Source: Aerococcaceae bacterium DSM 111020 (lineage in GTDB: Bacteria > Bacillota > Bacilli > Lactobacillales > Aerococcaceae). From it: 64,000 nucleotides of DNA. Below, piece by piece: positions 8,827 to 18,044 of the stretch (the first letter of the stretch is position 1; each line of letters opens with the position of its first letter). The position numbers were made by a program, and so were the translations under genes. The DNA is taken from positions 1 to 64,000 of the forward strand of contig JACBXP010000010.1 in the NCBI GenBank assembly GCA_015863185.1, given 5' to 3'. Under the pieces are notes generated by a model. The model was given only the letters and a program-made list of their open reading frames with translations. It had not been told where the DNA came from and made no database searches.

Positions 8827-9585
8827 ATGTTTGATTTTTCGAATAGAGTGGTAGCCATTAGTGGAGCATCAAGTGGTCTTGGTATGCAAATGGCATATGG
8901 ATTTGCAGAATTAGGAGCAAAAGTTGTTCTAATGGCACGTCGTATTGAGCGCTTAAAAGAAATCGCAAGTGATATCGAAAGTAAAGGGGGAGAAGCGTTC
9001 CCTATTGCATTAGACGTTACTAAAGATGATCAAATTGAAAATTCATTAAACCAAATTATTCAAAAATATGGTAAAGTTGATGTATTGATTAACAATGCGG
9101 GTGCTAATAAAGGTGGACCAATCACAGAATTATCTAATGAAAGCTGGGATTTCACTATCGAATTAGATTTAACGAGTGTTTTTAAAATGACTCGTGCCTA
9201 TGCCGCACCGATGAAAGAAGCGGGCTATGGACGAATTATTAATATTGCGTCTATCTACGGTATGATGGGAACAAATCAACAAGAAGCTGCTTATCATGCT
9301 TCAAAAGCAGGAGTTATTAATTTCTCACGTGCTGTTGCAGGAGAACTAGCGCCTTATGGTGTAACTGTGAATACTATTGCACCAGGTTACTTTGAAACAG
9401 AGTTGACGACAGATACTTTAAATACCAATGAATTCCAAAGTTATATGGATATCGTTGTGCCTATGAAACGTTATGGTCGTTCAGGAGAATTAAATTCAGC
9501 AGCTATCTTTTTAGCAGCAGAAGAATCAGCTTATGTGACAGGAGTAACATTGCCTATCGACGGTGGATGGACTGCTGTTAAATAA
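8827..9585 (+). CDS. SDR-family NAD(P)-dependent oxidoreductase
   Basis: A 252-aa classical short-chain dehydrogenase/reductase. The cofactor-binding glycine motif appears as SGASSGLG near residue 13, followed by NNAG, the catalytic serine in NIASIYG, and Tyr/Lys in YHASKAG. It ends with the usual AAEESAYVTG...DGGW pattern. It is most like the gluconate 5-dehydrogenase / 3-oxoacyl-reductase-like branch, and the substrate is not determined. The frame is open further upstream, but AAGGAGG at 8814-8820 places the start at ATG 8827. It is transcribed alone and closed by a terminator. Confidence 0.88.
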   Translation: MFDFSNRVVAISGASSGLGMQMAYGFAELGAKVVLMARRIERLKEIASDIESKGGEAFPIALDVTKDDQIENSLNQIIQKYGKVDVLINNAGANKGGPITELSNESWDFTIELDLTSVFKMTRAYAAPMKEAGYGRIINIASIYGMMGTNQQEAAYHASKAGVINFSRAVAGELAPYGVTVNTIAPGYFETELTTDTLNTNEFQSYMDIVVPMKRYGRSGELNSAAIFLAAEESAYVTGVTLPIDGGWTAVK

Positions 9586-9696
9586 GAATAAATAAGTCTT
9601 TTACTCGATTATATTTTAGAAAGAAGAAGAATTATTATCTAGTTTTTTATAAATAGAATGAGATAGTAAGATTTTTCATCGTACAATAATTAATAA

Positions 9697-9748
9697 AACA
9701 TCTGACAATGAGGAAAATGTAGCTTTTGTCAGATGTTTTTATTTTTTT
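9697..9748 (+). terminator. Rho-independent terminator
   Basis: AACATCTGACAA (9697-9708) pairs perfectly with 9726-9737, followed by TTTATTTTTTT. It ends the SDR transcript. Confidence 0.85.
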
Positions 9749-9858
9749 CAAGAAATAATCTAGTGAATTGACGAGAAATTAGGTATTAAGACAAATGAGG
9801 TTCTTTGTCAAATAATGTTGGTAAGTGTTTAGGCGACTGATTATTCCGTCGTCTTTTT

Positions 9859-11283
9859 CATGCACTTTTTTGTTTGTTGTACTTCAAATCTGCTTCTTCT
9901 TCACTGAAATATAAGTGACGTAGTGTTTCTTCTTGGGGTTCTTTAAACTGGTAGGAAATCAAGATACGACAACGCAGATGGCCAAAGTTGCGATAACCAT
10001 AACCTGAGCGTTTAATCATTTTAATCTTATTATTCATTCCCTCTACAACCCCATCTGATCAGGTATAAGTGAAGCTGTTTTCAATTTCTAATCGATAAGA
10101 ACTTAGCGTATTGAAAGCTGTCCGAATATCTTTAGGAAATCTATATTTGTGTGTAGCTTCTAAACATTGAATAAAGTCTCGATAAGAGTGATTGCGGACG
10201 GCTTCAACTAGACGATGGACATGGGGGTATAGGATAATCTTAATCGGGGTTCTAATGGGATTAAATCGTCGACCCTCCTTTTTTCAGTAATACATCCATC
10301 AAAGAGGCGATGTGTATTAAAGGTTTCAAAATCTAAGTCGGCTCTTGGTTTAAGGACGAATTTCCATCATTTTTTGAGCTTGCGATAATCACGTTGTTGT
10401 TTTGTTTTCAAGCGTTTCATCACATTAATACGATAATTATTCACAGCGCGGTGTAACAGTTGCACAATGTGGAAGCGATCAATAATAATGATGGCATTGG
10501 GAAATAATCGAGGCAAGAAGTCACGATAAGGGGAATACATATCTATTGTGATCGTCTGTACTTTTAATCGTTCCTTCCGCGAAAAACATTGAAAATAGGC
10601 ACGCAAAGCGGCTTGTGTTCGGTCTTCTAAGATGTCGATAATCGGATGCTTATGATTATCCATTTGGATGCAAGACATCGCATGTTTGACGCTTTTTACA
10701 AATTGACATTCATCGATAGCCAGATGCACCGGTAGCGTGGTGGGTTTGGGATGCCAATGATTTCCCCAAGCTTCTAATTGACGCATCACCGTGTGTGGAA
10801 ATATTTAAATGCTTAGTGATTAAGGTCATCGATTGCATTTCTCCTAACTCTCTCCATATTAAGCATTTCAAAGGATTTGAAATAAAACAATGGGGGTTAG
10901 TGAGAGGCGTGTCGCTACGGTTGTTTGACGGCAATGTTTACAGAGATAGCGTTGTTTTTTAATTTAAGATAAACCGGTTGAAAATTATATTGGCCAATGA
11001 GGATGGCGGTTTTCATTTTCCCATTTCGAATGATATCTTGTGGGCCTTCATTTGTATGTCCGCAATGAGCACAAGCATGAGGAAGGCAATCGAGAACGCC
11101 TTCTATTGCGATGACTTTACGATAAGCTTCCTTTAAATCGATTCTTTTTCGAGATGGGCGATAGGAAAGCACTTGAAAATAGGGTTCTTCGGTCATTTCT
11201 TTCGTTATTTTGATATTTGGGTCTTTTATTCCTAAGAGAAAATGGCTAGAATGTAATTGAGTCATGTATTTTCCTCCTGTCAT
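9859..11283 (-). pseudogene. ISL3-family transposase, multiply broken
   Basis: From ATG 11283 the N-terminal part carries the zinc-ribbon cysteines of the family (CAHCGHT). The frame then shifts near 10920 and again near 10790 into the DDE core (HLAIDECQFVKSV, ITIDMYSPYRDFLP, IIIDRFHIVQLLHRAV). Downstream, the conserved YTWSDGVVEGMNNKIK box has its tryptophan codon changed to TGA at about 10058. A recognisable C-terminus follows (SYQFKEPQEETLRHLYFSEE) and stops at 9859. At least two frameshifts and one nonsense codon make it inactive. Confidence 0.88.
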
Positions 11284-11332
11284 TTGGTTTCGTCATTTAT
11301 CTGATACAGGAAATGCATGACTTTTTGTGTAC

Positions 11333-11365
11333 AAAAAATAGTGCTGGTGATACTTCACCAACACT
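11333..11365 (-). terminator. Terminator hairpin at the transposase-proximal ISL3 end
   Basis: On the minus strand AGTGTTGGTGA pairs with TCACCAGCACT (one mismatch) and is followed by ATTTTTTG. It lies between the inverted repeat and the transposase ribosome-binding site. The equivalent hairpin in the copy at the window start differs by a compensated base pair. Confidence 0.6.
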
Positions 11366-11384
11366 AAAAATTATAGAACCAGAA

Positions 11385-11425
11385 ATGAAAATGGCTGGGT
11401 GTCTATTAATGATAGGCAACCAGCC
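11385..11425 (-). terminator. Terminator of allD
   Basis: GGCTGG (11393-11398) pairs with CCAGCC (11420-11425), with inner TG/CA and CTAT/ATAG pairs. A weak T-rich tract (ATTTTCATTT) follows on the minus strand. It lies about 50 nt after the allD stop codon. Confidence 0.55.
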
Positions 11426-11477
11426 AAAATATATCATCTGAATAAAAGTTTAAAGATTCATATTAGCAAACACTACT

Positions 11478-12545
11478 TTAGTTAGCAAAAATACCTTTAC
11501 CTTCATAATTATTATAATGAATATCATCCGATTTTAAATAATTGTAGATAGATTCAGGGATTTCTGTACCTTCTTCGAGTGCTACGGCATAACGCTCGTT
11601 GGAACCTTGACCAGGATATCTAACACTAGAGAATCCTGTTGCTGGCTTAATCTCGTTAAGCTCATTCATTGTTTGAGTAATATTGTTTTTAAATGTTTCA
11701 ATGTCTGAGAATTTTGCAGGATCAATAACAATGTAAGTTTGACCTAGATTACGACCAGTATGCAAATCATGATACATTGATGAAACATGTTTTCCAAAAG
11801 GAAGATTTAAGAGAATTCCTGCATATATATCCACTAACATCATTAGACCATAACCTTTTGGACCAGCAATCGGTACGAGACCGGCTACTGCATTAGGATC
11901 TGTCGTTGGAGCGCCGTTTTCATCGACTGCCCAAGTATCAGGAATAGAGCGACCTTTAGACCGTGCGTCCAGAATTTTACCCCATGCCTGAACAGTTGTT
12001 GCCATATCAAAAATAAGCGGGAATTCAGAATTACTAGGGGCACCGAATCCAATAGGATTTGTACCATAATACACTTCAGCTCCCCCAAATGGAACTGCCA
12101 TTGGGTCAGATTGAGTCATCGCCATACAGAGTAAATTTTCTTCGGCGAATTTTCTTAAATAATAAGATAGAGTTCCAGTATGGCTACATTTAGATACACC
12201 TACCACAGCGACGCCGTTCTCTTTAGCCATTTCAATAGCAGGTTCAATGGCTAAATTCGCGATATAATGACCTTGACCATTATCGCCATGGAAAATTGCA
12301 GTACTTGGTCCTGTTTTTTCGAAATTTATATTTGGTTGAGTGGTCACGCCACCTTTTGCTATACGTTCAGCATAATATTCCACACGTACGGCTCCATGAG
12401 AATGAATCCCAATCATATCCGCATAAGTCAAGTGATTAGAAGTCTCATGTGCAGCGTCTTCAGATAAACCAGCAGCAATCAATTTATTTTTTATTAAAGT
12501 ATGTAGTTCATTTTCAGTAATTTGAATTAATTTTTCTTCAGTCAT
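11478..12545 (-). CDS. allD: Ureidoglycolate dehydrogenase (Ldh/MDH2 family)
   Basis: A 355-aa NAD(P)-dependent dehydrogenase of the malate/L-lactate dehydrogenase (type 2) family, about the length of E. coli AllD. Shared signatures include YADMIGIHSHGAVRVEYYAE, SDPMAVPFGGAEVYYGTNP, DMATTVQAWGKILDARSKG and GPKGYGLMM. AllD oxidises S-ureidoglycolate to oxalurate in allantoin catabolism. The close resemblance supports that branch over plain malate or lactate dehydrogenases. No other allantoin genes are nearby. AAGGAGAA precedes the ATG. An IS30 copy ends only 28 bp upstream of the start, so the native promoter has probably been lost or replaced. Confidence 0.85.
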   Translation of the reverse strand: MTEEKLIQITENELHTLIKNKLIAAGLSEDAAHETSNHLTYADMIGIHSHGAVRVEYYAERIAKGGVTTQPNINFEKTGPSTAIFHGDNGQGHYIANLAIEPAIEMAKENGVAVVGVSKCSHTGTLSYYLRKFAEENLLCMAMTQSDPMAVPFGGAEVYYGTNPIGFGAPSNSEFPLIFDMATTVQAWGKILDARSKGRSIPDTWAVDENGAPTTDPNAVAGLVPIAGPKGYGLMMLVDIYAGILLNLPFGKHVSSMYHDLHTGRNLGQTYIVIDPAKFSDIETFKNNITQTMNELNEIKPATGFSSVRYPGQGSNERYAVALEEGTEIPESIYNYLKSDDIHYNNYEGKGIFAN

Positions 12546-12573
12546 TTTTATTCTCCTTATTTATAAACTTGAA

Positions 12574-13624
12574 TTGTAAAATTAAGCTAGACACTTAGAA
12601 AAAATAAGCCGATGATGGTACACTCAATCCAAATTAACATCCACGAAAATAAGGAGAGGACCATAATGGCTTACACACATCTTACCATAGGAGAACTCAT
12701 TTGGATAGAAAAATATTAGAAAAATGGAACGAGTCCGACAGAAATGATACGCGCCTTAAAACGCGCGAGACAAACTATCCTATAATGTGCTCAATTGGCT
12801 CAAAGAAGGTCATTCCATTCAAGAATATTATCGTCACTATAAGGCGAACAAACGTCGATGTGGCGCTAAGAAAGTTCAATTATCTCCCCAAGAAATTGCT
12901 TATGTCCAAGAGAAAGTATCTCAAGGATGGACACCGACGTTATTATAGGTAGAAAAGAAAGACCACTCCCTCTGTCTATGCGCACCCTTTATCGTCGCTT
13001 CCAAGACAGCCCTGACCTAGAGGTTACAACGCTCCCGATGAAAGGAAAACGCAAACCCAATGGATATCAAGAGAAACGGGGGAAACAACATTTTAAACGC
13101 AGTCTCAAAGAACGAGAAGCGTGTTATCCCACTGATAATAAGGAATTTGGTCATTTAGAAGGGATACCATTATCGGCAAAGACCATCAAAGTGCTGTGAT
13201 CACTCTCGTCGAGCGTCTATCCAAAGTGATTCTCACTCTCAAACCAACAGGACGAACCGTTCAAGCTGTTGAAGAGCGACTTCACGATTGGCTGAGTGAT
13301 TGTCCTAGACATTTATTTAAGTCCATCACTTTCGATTGTGGTAAGGAATTTTCCAATTGGAAGACGGTTTCTAACCAACATGATATCGATATTTTCTTTG
13401 CTGATCCAGGTTGTCCTAGCCAACGAGGTTTGAACGAACACAGTAATGCCCTGCTTCGCAGGGGTGGTTTAGGGAAAGGCATGGATTTTAATGAAGTGTC
13501 AGAAGCGTTTATTCAAGGGGTAAGCCACCGTCGCAATCACATTCCTCGAAAATCACTCGATTATAAAACACCGATGGAAGTTTTATCGGAACAAGTGTCT
13601 CATTTGTCTAGCTTAATTTGACAA
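12574..13624 (+). mobile_element. IS30-family element, copy 2 (both ends present)
   Basis: The element is 1,051 bp with near-perfect 21-bp terminal inverted repeats: left 12574-12594 (TTGTAAAATTAAGCTAGACAC) described by its core AAATTAAGCTAGACA, right 13604-13624 with the same core on the opposite strand. Only two positions differ. No convincing target duplication is visible (GAA before, AAA after). It lies immediately upstream of allD. The transposase is inactive. Confidence 0.9.
12666..13621 (+). pseudogene. IS30-family transposase, multiply frameshifted
   Basis: ATG 12666 follows AGGAGAGG and reads MAYTHLTIGELIWIEKY, then TAG, where copy 1 has TGG. Compared with copy 1 there is one inserted base near 12778, one deleted near 12932 and one deleted near 13161. 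After that the last frame is intact to SHLSSLI. It contains the DDE-type core (ITFDCGKEFSNW, DPGCPSQRGLNEHSN). Both IS30 copies in this window are therefore dead, but by different mutations. Confidence 0.88.
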
Positions 13625-14054
13625 AAAAAAATAAAAAATAAATGATATTTGTGATGATAAATTTTAAATAGTTTCAGTGACCATCATAGAAATGGCACTC
13701 TTAACTTTTATTTAAAAGTATACCTATGGGGCGCTCAAGGTTAGTGTAACTAATATATTAATTTCACAATTATATGGACTTTATCTATTCATTGTATTGA
13801 AGTGGCAACTTTATATTATGCATCAATCATGACATTTAACTTCTTTCCATTTTTTCAAGGAAATAAACTAACTACTACAAAAGCACAAACTCCAGCAGAA
13901 GTTAGTTTGTTAGAGAATGAAATTTTTTTAGTGGAAAAGCTGAAGGTTTTATTTAATTTGAATTGTCAATTTAAGCGTTTTTTGAAAATGTTGTCATATT
14001 GCACATAACTAGATAGAATCACTATAAACAATGTGTTAACATAATGATATTGAA

Positions 14055-14130
14055 CCGCCGTATACGGAACCGTACGTACGGTGGGGTGAGAGGACCTCTG
14101 CCCAACTAATGGGAAGAGTCCTACTCGATT
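14055..14130 (+). ncRNA. Group II intron 3' end (domains V and VI)
   Basis: Domain V is recognisable as a hairpin with CCGCC at 14055-14059 pairing with GGTGG at 14080-14084, and GTATACGGAACCGTACGTAC between them. It ends in the GTGAGAGG linker. Domain VI follows at 14092-14121 (GGACCTCTGCCC...GGGAAGAGTCC), with CTACTCGAT at the expected 3' intron boundary. There is no reverse transcriptase/maturase frame or domain I-IV upstream, so it is a truncated, non-mobile remnant. Confidence 0.7.
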
Positions 14131-14169
14131 TGTTGTGCGAAAAAGTTCATACATCAACCATTTCTGTAA

Positions 14170-14217
14170 ACAGGATTTCGAGTGGGATTTATCCTCTGGA
14201 AATCCTGTCTTTATTTT
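14170..14217 (+). terminator. Terminator-like hairpin
   Basis: ACAGGATTTC (14170-14179) pairs with GAAATCCTGT (14199-14208), followed by CTTTATTTT. It lies just downstream of the intron remnant; the upstream gene is unknown. Confidence 0.5.
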
Positions 14218-14436
14218 GGTATGTGATAAATTATTAAAGCTCTTTCTGATTAACAAAGTGACATTGTTGTATTATTAGAAAAAATGAGTATAGTTAAATA
14301 TAGATGAAGTGATATGCAGTGAACGTTTATTTCAAAGATATTATTTAATAGAGGTGGTGATGGGGCCAATCATTCCGCATCGTGGGACAGTAACGACATG
14401 TTAAAACATGGACAGAGTGAATAGGAGAGGAATACG

Positions 14437-15207
14437 TTGGACGCAATCAATCAAATTACAGAACTCATTCAATCACATCATAACATCGTTTTCTTTACAG
14501 GAGCGGGTGCTTCTACTGCCAGTGGTGCAAAAGATTTTCGTTCAGAAGATGGTGTATATAATATAAGTAAAGGGAAAGTCCCTTATGAACCTGAACGCAT
14601 GTTGTCCCGGCAAATGTTTGAGACAGATACAGCTAGTCAATATCAATTCATCATGACTTATATGAATCATGATGGATTGGAGCCTAAAATTTGTCATACA
14701 TTTCCTAAGTACTTAGAAGACCAAGGAAAACACGTAAGTATTGTGACACAAAATGCCGATGGTTTACATCAAGAAGCTGGTAGCAATCATGTCTATGATT
14801 TGCATGGTAACGAAAGAGATTTATATTGTATAGAGTGTGGCGAACATTTTACAATGGATGAAATTAACATCCATGATGATAGTACTTGGCATTGTCCCAA
14901 TGATGGTGGGCTGGTACGATTAACAGCTGTAATGTTTGGCGAGTCACTGGATACCAATACTCTTCAAGGTGCTATTACAGCCATTAAACAATCAGATTTA
15001 TTGTTTGTTATTGGAACGAGTTTGAATGTTTATCCTGCTGCTGGATTGCTTCAATACTATACAGGAAATCAAATGGTTGTCATTAATAAAGAAGATTTGC
15101 ATATCGCTAATTCTAATATAATCTCTATCAAAGATGATGCGGCGAAAGCGCTAAGTCAAGTGAAAGAAAATTTATTAGAAAATCTTAATCTCATTCGTCT
15201 GAAGTAA
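14437..15207 (+). CDS. Sir2-family NAD-dependent protein deacylase
   Basis: A 256-aa sirtuin, started at TTG 14437 behind GGAGAGG. Family motifs are in order: FFTGAGASTASG near residue 20, TQNADGLHQEAG near 105, the catalytic histidine in DLHGNE, the zinc-ribbon region CIECGEHF...HCPNDGG, and GTSLNVYPA. It would remove acyl groups from lysines using NAD+. The fourth zinc ligand normally expected (CPxC) is replaced by aspartate (CPND), and the following RPDVVLFGE-like stretch reads RLTAVMFGE. This is not the SirTM enzyme, which is encoded separately at 26652. It is monocistronic. Confidence 0.85.
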   Translation: MDAINQITELIQSHHNIVFFTGAGASTASGAKDFRSEDGVYNISKGKVPYEPERMLSRQMFETDTASQYQFIMTYMNHDGLEPKICHTFPKYLEDQGKHVSIVTQNADGLHQEAGSNHVYDLHGNERDLYCIECGEHFTMDEINIHDDSTWHCPNDGGLVRLTAVMFGESLDTNTLQGAITAIKQSDLLFVIGTSLNVYPAAGLLQYYTGNQMVVINKEDLHIANSNIISIKDDAAKALSQVKENLLENLNLIRLK

Positions 15208-15251
15208 GAGCTGAAAATTAAATGGATTTATTGATAAGACATATTTTTTAG

Positions 15252-15282
15252 AACACCTTTGTATTGTATGAGGTGTTTTTTT
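15252..15282 (+). terminator. Rho-independent terminator
   Basis: AACACCT (15252-15258) pairs with AGGTGTT (15271-15277), followed by a T-run. It ends the sirtuin transcript. Confidence 0.8.
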
Positions 15283-15433
15283 CTTGATTTAAAATTAACA
15301 AAGGATTGCGATAAATCATTCCATGTTTAGTAAAAAGAGGTTATCAAGATGCTTTTTCTTAAGAAAGCATTTATATTGTGTCATTATTAGGATCAAGTTA
15401 GAATAAAGATAATAAGATTCAAGGAGGAGACAA

Positions 15434-16524
15434 ATGAAAATTACAGCAGCTGTAACAATGGAACAAGGTCAACCGATTGAATTTAAGGAAGTAGAACTAG
15501 CTGATCCAAAGGATACGGAAGTGCAAGTACGAATGGTCGCTTCAGGTGTTTGTCACACTGATCATGCAGGACGTGATCATGCACTGACGCCATATCCTGT
15601 TATTCTCGGACATGAAGGAGCTGGAGTAGTCGAGGCGATTGGTGACCGAGTGAAAGAATTTGAAGTTGGAGATCATGTGGTCATGTCCTACGCACATTGT
15701 GGTCATTGCTCGCATTGTTTATCAGGTTATCCAACCACCTGTCTGAATTTCAATACGCTGAATTTTGGTGGACAAACCGAAGAAGGTGGTCATTATCATG
15801 AATTAGAAGGTGAACCCGTTAGTTTATTCTTTGGGCAGTCGTCTTTTGCAACTTATGCGAATGTTGAAGAAAAGAATTTAGTTAAAGTTCCTAAGGATTT
15901 GGATTTAGTTAAGTTAGCTCCTTTAGGTTGTGGTATTCAAACAGGGGCTGGAACAGTTTTGAATCTTTTGATGTCAAATTAGGGGATAGTATTGTTATCT
16001 TAGGTGTTGGAGCAGTAGGTTTGAGTGCCAGTATGGCAGCAAAAATTGCAGGTTATAAACACATTATTGCGGTGAACCGAAATGATGATAAATTAGAAAT
16101 GGCAGAACATTTTGGGGCGACCGATTTAATTAACAATAAAAAGAATCCGGATATTGCAAAACAAGTGAAAGAAATTACTGGCGGTGGCGCTAAGTATGCG
16201 ATTGATACAACGGGTAATACCGATATCATCGTTCAAGGACTCCATAGTCTTCAACCACGTGGTGAATTAGCCGTTGTCGGTATGAATTTAGATTTCCAAA
16301 TGGATATGCAAAATGATTTGATGGCTGAAGGAAAAACTATGCGCGGGGTCATTGAAGGAGATTCTATCCCTAAAGTATTTATCCCCGAATTAATCGACTA
16401 CTATCGCCAAGGGAAGTTTCCATTTGATGATATGATCACAGTGTTTGAGTTTGAAGATTTGCAGAAAGCATTTGAGGAACGTTCGATCAAGCCTGTGGTG
16501 AAAATATCATCATTGACTATTTAA
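15434..16524 (+). pseudogene. Zinc-dependent alcohol dehydrogenase (aryl/benzyl-alcohol type), frameshifted
   Basis: A medium-chain dehydrogenase of about 363 aa if repaired. The catalytic zinc ligands are in GVCHTD and GHEGAG, with a further cysteine in LGCGIQTG. Four structural-zinc cysteines occupy CGHCSHCLSGYPTTC. The Rossmann motif is VILGVGAVGLSA. The frame is interrupted near 15963, where one T is missing: adding it restores LNSFDVKLGDS and joins 15434-15982 to the rest. There is no other damage, so the lesion is recent or a base-calling artefact. AAGGAGG precedes the ATG. Overall pattern fits benzyl-alcohol or S-(hydroxymethyl)-thiol dehydrogenases; substrate unknown. Confidence 0.85.
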
Positions 16525-16542
16525 AATATAGTCAAAAATAAA

Positions 16543-16576
16543 ACAGCGTCTGACTATTAAAGTCGGACGCTGTTTT
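16543..16576. terminator. Bidirectional terminator
   Basis: ACAGCGTCTGACT pairs with AGTCGGACGCTGT, with TTTT after it on the plus strand and TTTTATTTTT on the minus strand. It separates the converging ADH and nitroreductase genes. Confidence 0.85.
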
Positions 16577-16589
16577 GTGTAATTATGAG

Positions 16590-17183
16590 TTATTTCACTT
16601 GTACTTTGACATCATTCGGAATAGTTTCTTTTGCTTCTGCAGGTGTTTCAATCGAACCGAATGGCATCTCCGCAACTAACGCATAGTTTTCAGGGAGGTA
16701 TAATAATTCTTTGATAGATTTGTCATGACCTTGTTCATAGCCAATGTTGAAATGTTGTAAGCTAGCACCTAGACCTAAGTCAGTTAAACCTAACCATGTC
16801 GCATATTGGTGGTTTGCATTGTTATGATGGCTATATGCTTCACGTGTTGCATCAGAAGTAGGCATTCCTTGAACGGCTTCTTGATCTTCAAAGAACAATA
16901 CGGTCCCTAATCCTTCTTTAGCACCAGCAATGACGCCACTCATCATGTCCCACATATCACCAGAAAGGACTTTGGATTGCACATCGTGGATTTCATCCCA
17001 CAGTGCTTGATGTTTGTCACCAAAAACTAATACTAAACGGCTTGTTTGACTATGAGACGCAGTTGGGACCCATTGGATAATATCACGGAGATACTCTGTT
17101 ACTTGTTCAGGGGTAACATCCGTGTTGCGACCGATATGATAAGTTGTGCGACGTTTTGCGATTAAATCTTTAAAATTTGACAT
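16590..17183 (-). CDS. Nitroreductase-family protein
   Basis: A 197-aa FMN-dependent oxidoreductase. Family features are the N-terminal RRTTYHIG flavin-phosphate-binding start, the helix with WVPTASHSQTSR, and the C-terminal GLGASLQHFN followed by AEMPFGS. It resembles the fatty-acid-stress-responsive or YdgI/HBN1-type nitroreductases, which use NAD(P)H to reduce quinones and nitro compounds. AAGGAGGAA precedes the ATG. It is a single gene converging on the ADH pseudogene. Confidence 0.85.
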   Translation of the reverse strand: MSNFKDLIAKRRTTYHIGRNTDVTPEQVTEYLRDIIQWVPTASHSQTSRLVLVFGDKHQALWDEIHDVQSKVLSGDMWDMMSGVIAGAKEGLGTVLFFEDQEAVQGMPTSDATREAYSHHNNANHQYATWLGLTDLGLGASLQHFNIGYEQGHDKSIKELLYLPENYALVAEMPFGSIETPAEAKETIPNDVKVQVK

Positions 17184-17415
17184 TAAAAATTCCTCCTTAA
17201 AATTACTTCTAATTCAAGATAACGAATATTTAATTCGAAAGCGAACTATATGCTCAGAGGATTTAAAATAATTTAATGGTTATTGTATTAAGCAAAGCAT
17301 GTATTGATGTATAATAAAGTTATGAAAATGCTTTCTGCATAGGAGCGATCATTCATTTGAAACAGAGATGCTAAGTAGGTGTGAGATACCTTCAATACAT
17401 AATTGAGGAGGAAAA

Positions 17416-17850
17416 ATGAAGAAAGATCCAAATTGTGCCTATTCTCAAAAAGGGAATTTACTCAATGCGTTTGGTTATGAAGTAGGGGAATTAAAAGTAT
17501 CCACCGTGATTTTATTCTGTGAACAAAGCCACCGTGGGATAGTCATTGTTGCCTACAAAGATCATATCAGTGAGATGGTAGACATTAGTGACGCAGAAAG
17601 AGATTTGTACTTTAAAGAAGTCAATCAAGTAGCGGAATCCTTACATAAATTATACCAACCGGATAAAGTAAACTACGGTGCTTATGGAGATGATGGGTCA
17701 CATCTTCACTTTCATCTGGTACCATAATATGAAAGAGAATTTGAATGGGGAACGCCATTCGCAATGAATCCTGACCAAGTATATTTAGATGAAACGGAAT
17801 ATGAAGCAATGGCCAATGAACTTCGAGAAGTGTTAGGAATCACTAAATAG
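17416..17850 (+). pseudogene. HIT-family hydrolase with one nonsense codon
   Basis: The gene reads as a 144-codon frame with a single internal TAA at 17725-17727. Before it stands the histidine-triad motif HLHFHLVP, and after it YEREFEWGTPFAMNPDQVYL and ELREVLGITK. The usual residue after HxHxHxVP is lysine (AAA), so one A-to-T change would explain the stop. HIT proteins hydrolyse nucleotide conjugates such as diadenosine polyphosphates. The AGGAGG ribosome-binding site is intact. The truncated product keeps the active-site histidines and may retain some fold. Confidence 0.85.
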
Positions 17851-17924
17851 ACAAGGGTTAGAAATTTAATTTTTCAAACTATGAAAGTGTTATTTGATAA
17901 ATTAAAAAATAATTAAAATTCTAC

Positions 17925-17953
17925 TTGACTTTTAATGTTCATTCCCTTAAGAT
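17925..17953 (+). promoter_or_regulatory. Promoter of the ilvE attenuated operon
   Basis: TTGACT (17925-17930), a 17-bp spacer and TAAGAT (17948-17953). It starts transcription about 25 nt before the leader peptide start. Confidence 0.7.
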
Positions 17954-17984
17954 AAAAACATCAAAGATATTTGGAGAGAGTAAA

Positions 17985-18044
17985 ATGATGAATTTAAATA
18001 CAGCACAATTTAATACAGCAATTATTATTAGCATTATTGGATAG
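17985..18044 (+). CDS. Ile-rich leader peptide of the ilvE operon
   Basis: A 19-aa peptide MMNLNTAQFNTAIIISIIG, with GGAGAGAG upstream. The codons ATT ATT ATT AGC ATT ATT fall just before the stop, which abuts the first arm of a perfect 11-bp stem. It is followed by alternative pairings and a terminator. The arrangement is that of a ribosome-mediated attenuator: scarcity of charged tRNA-Ile would stall the ribosome on the Ile codons and favour read-through into ilvE. Lactococcus lactis is known to control its leu-ilv genes with a leader peptide, so there is precedent in the order. Confidence 0.8.
   Translation: MMNLNTAQFNTAIIISIIG

Larger units (their letters stand above)
9799..11380 (-). 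mobile_element. ISL3-family insertion sequence (complete ends, dead transposase)
   Basis: The element is 1,582 bp long. Left end 9799-9821 (GGTTCTTTGTCA...) and right end 11358-11380 (reverse complement GGTTCTATAATT...) form an imperfect inverted repeat with identical outer GGTTCT and inner TGTTGG. The 8 bases on each side, ACAAATGA (9791-9798) and AGAAATGA (11381-11388), are a target duplication with one mismatch, as expected for ISL3. The transposase inside is broken. A second end of a related copy lies at 1-127. Confidence 0.88.
13625..14436. other. Intergenic region holding a group II intron tail
   Basis: No supported protein gene. The frames at 13802-14008 (plus) and 13966-14256 (minus) lack ribosome-binding sites, and the second overlaps the intron structure. 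The recognisable content is the intron domain V/VI remnant at 14055-14130 and a terminator-like hairpin at 14170-14217. Confidence 0.5.

Noticed and set aside
13740-14008. Possible MscL C-terminal remnant (NKLTTTKAQTPAEVSLLENEI)
   Set aside because: About 20 residues resemble the MscL tail, but upstream helices are not recognisable and the match is too short to call.
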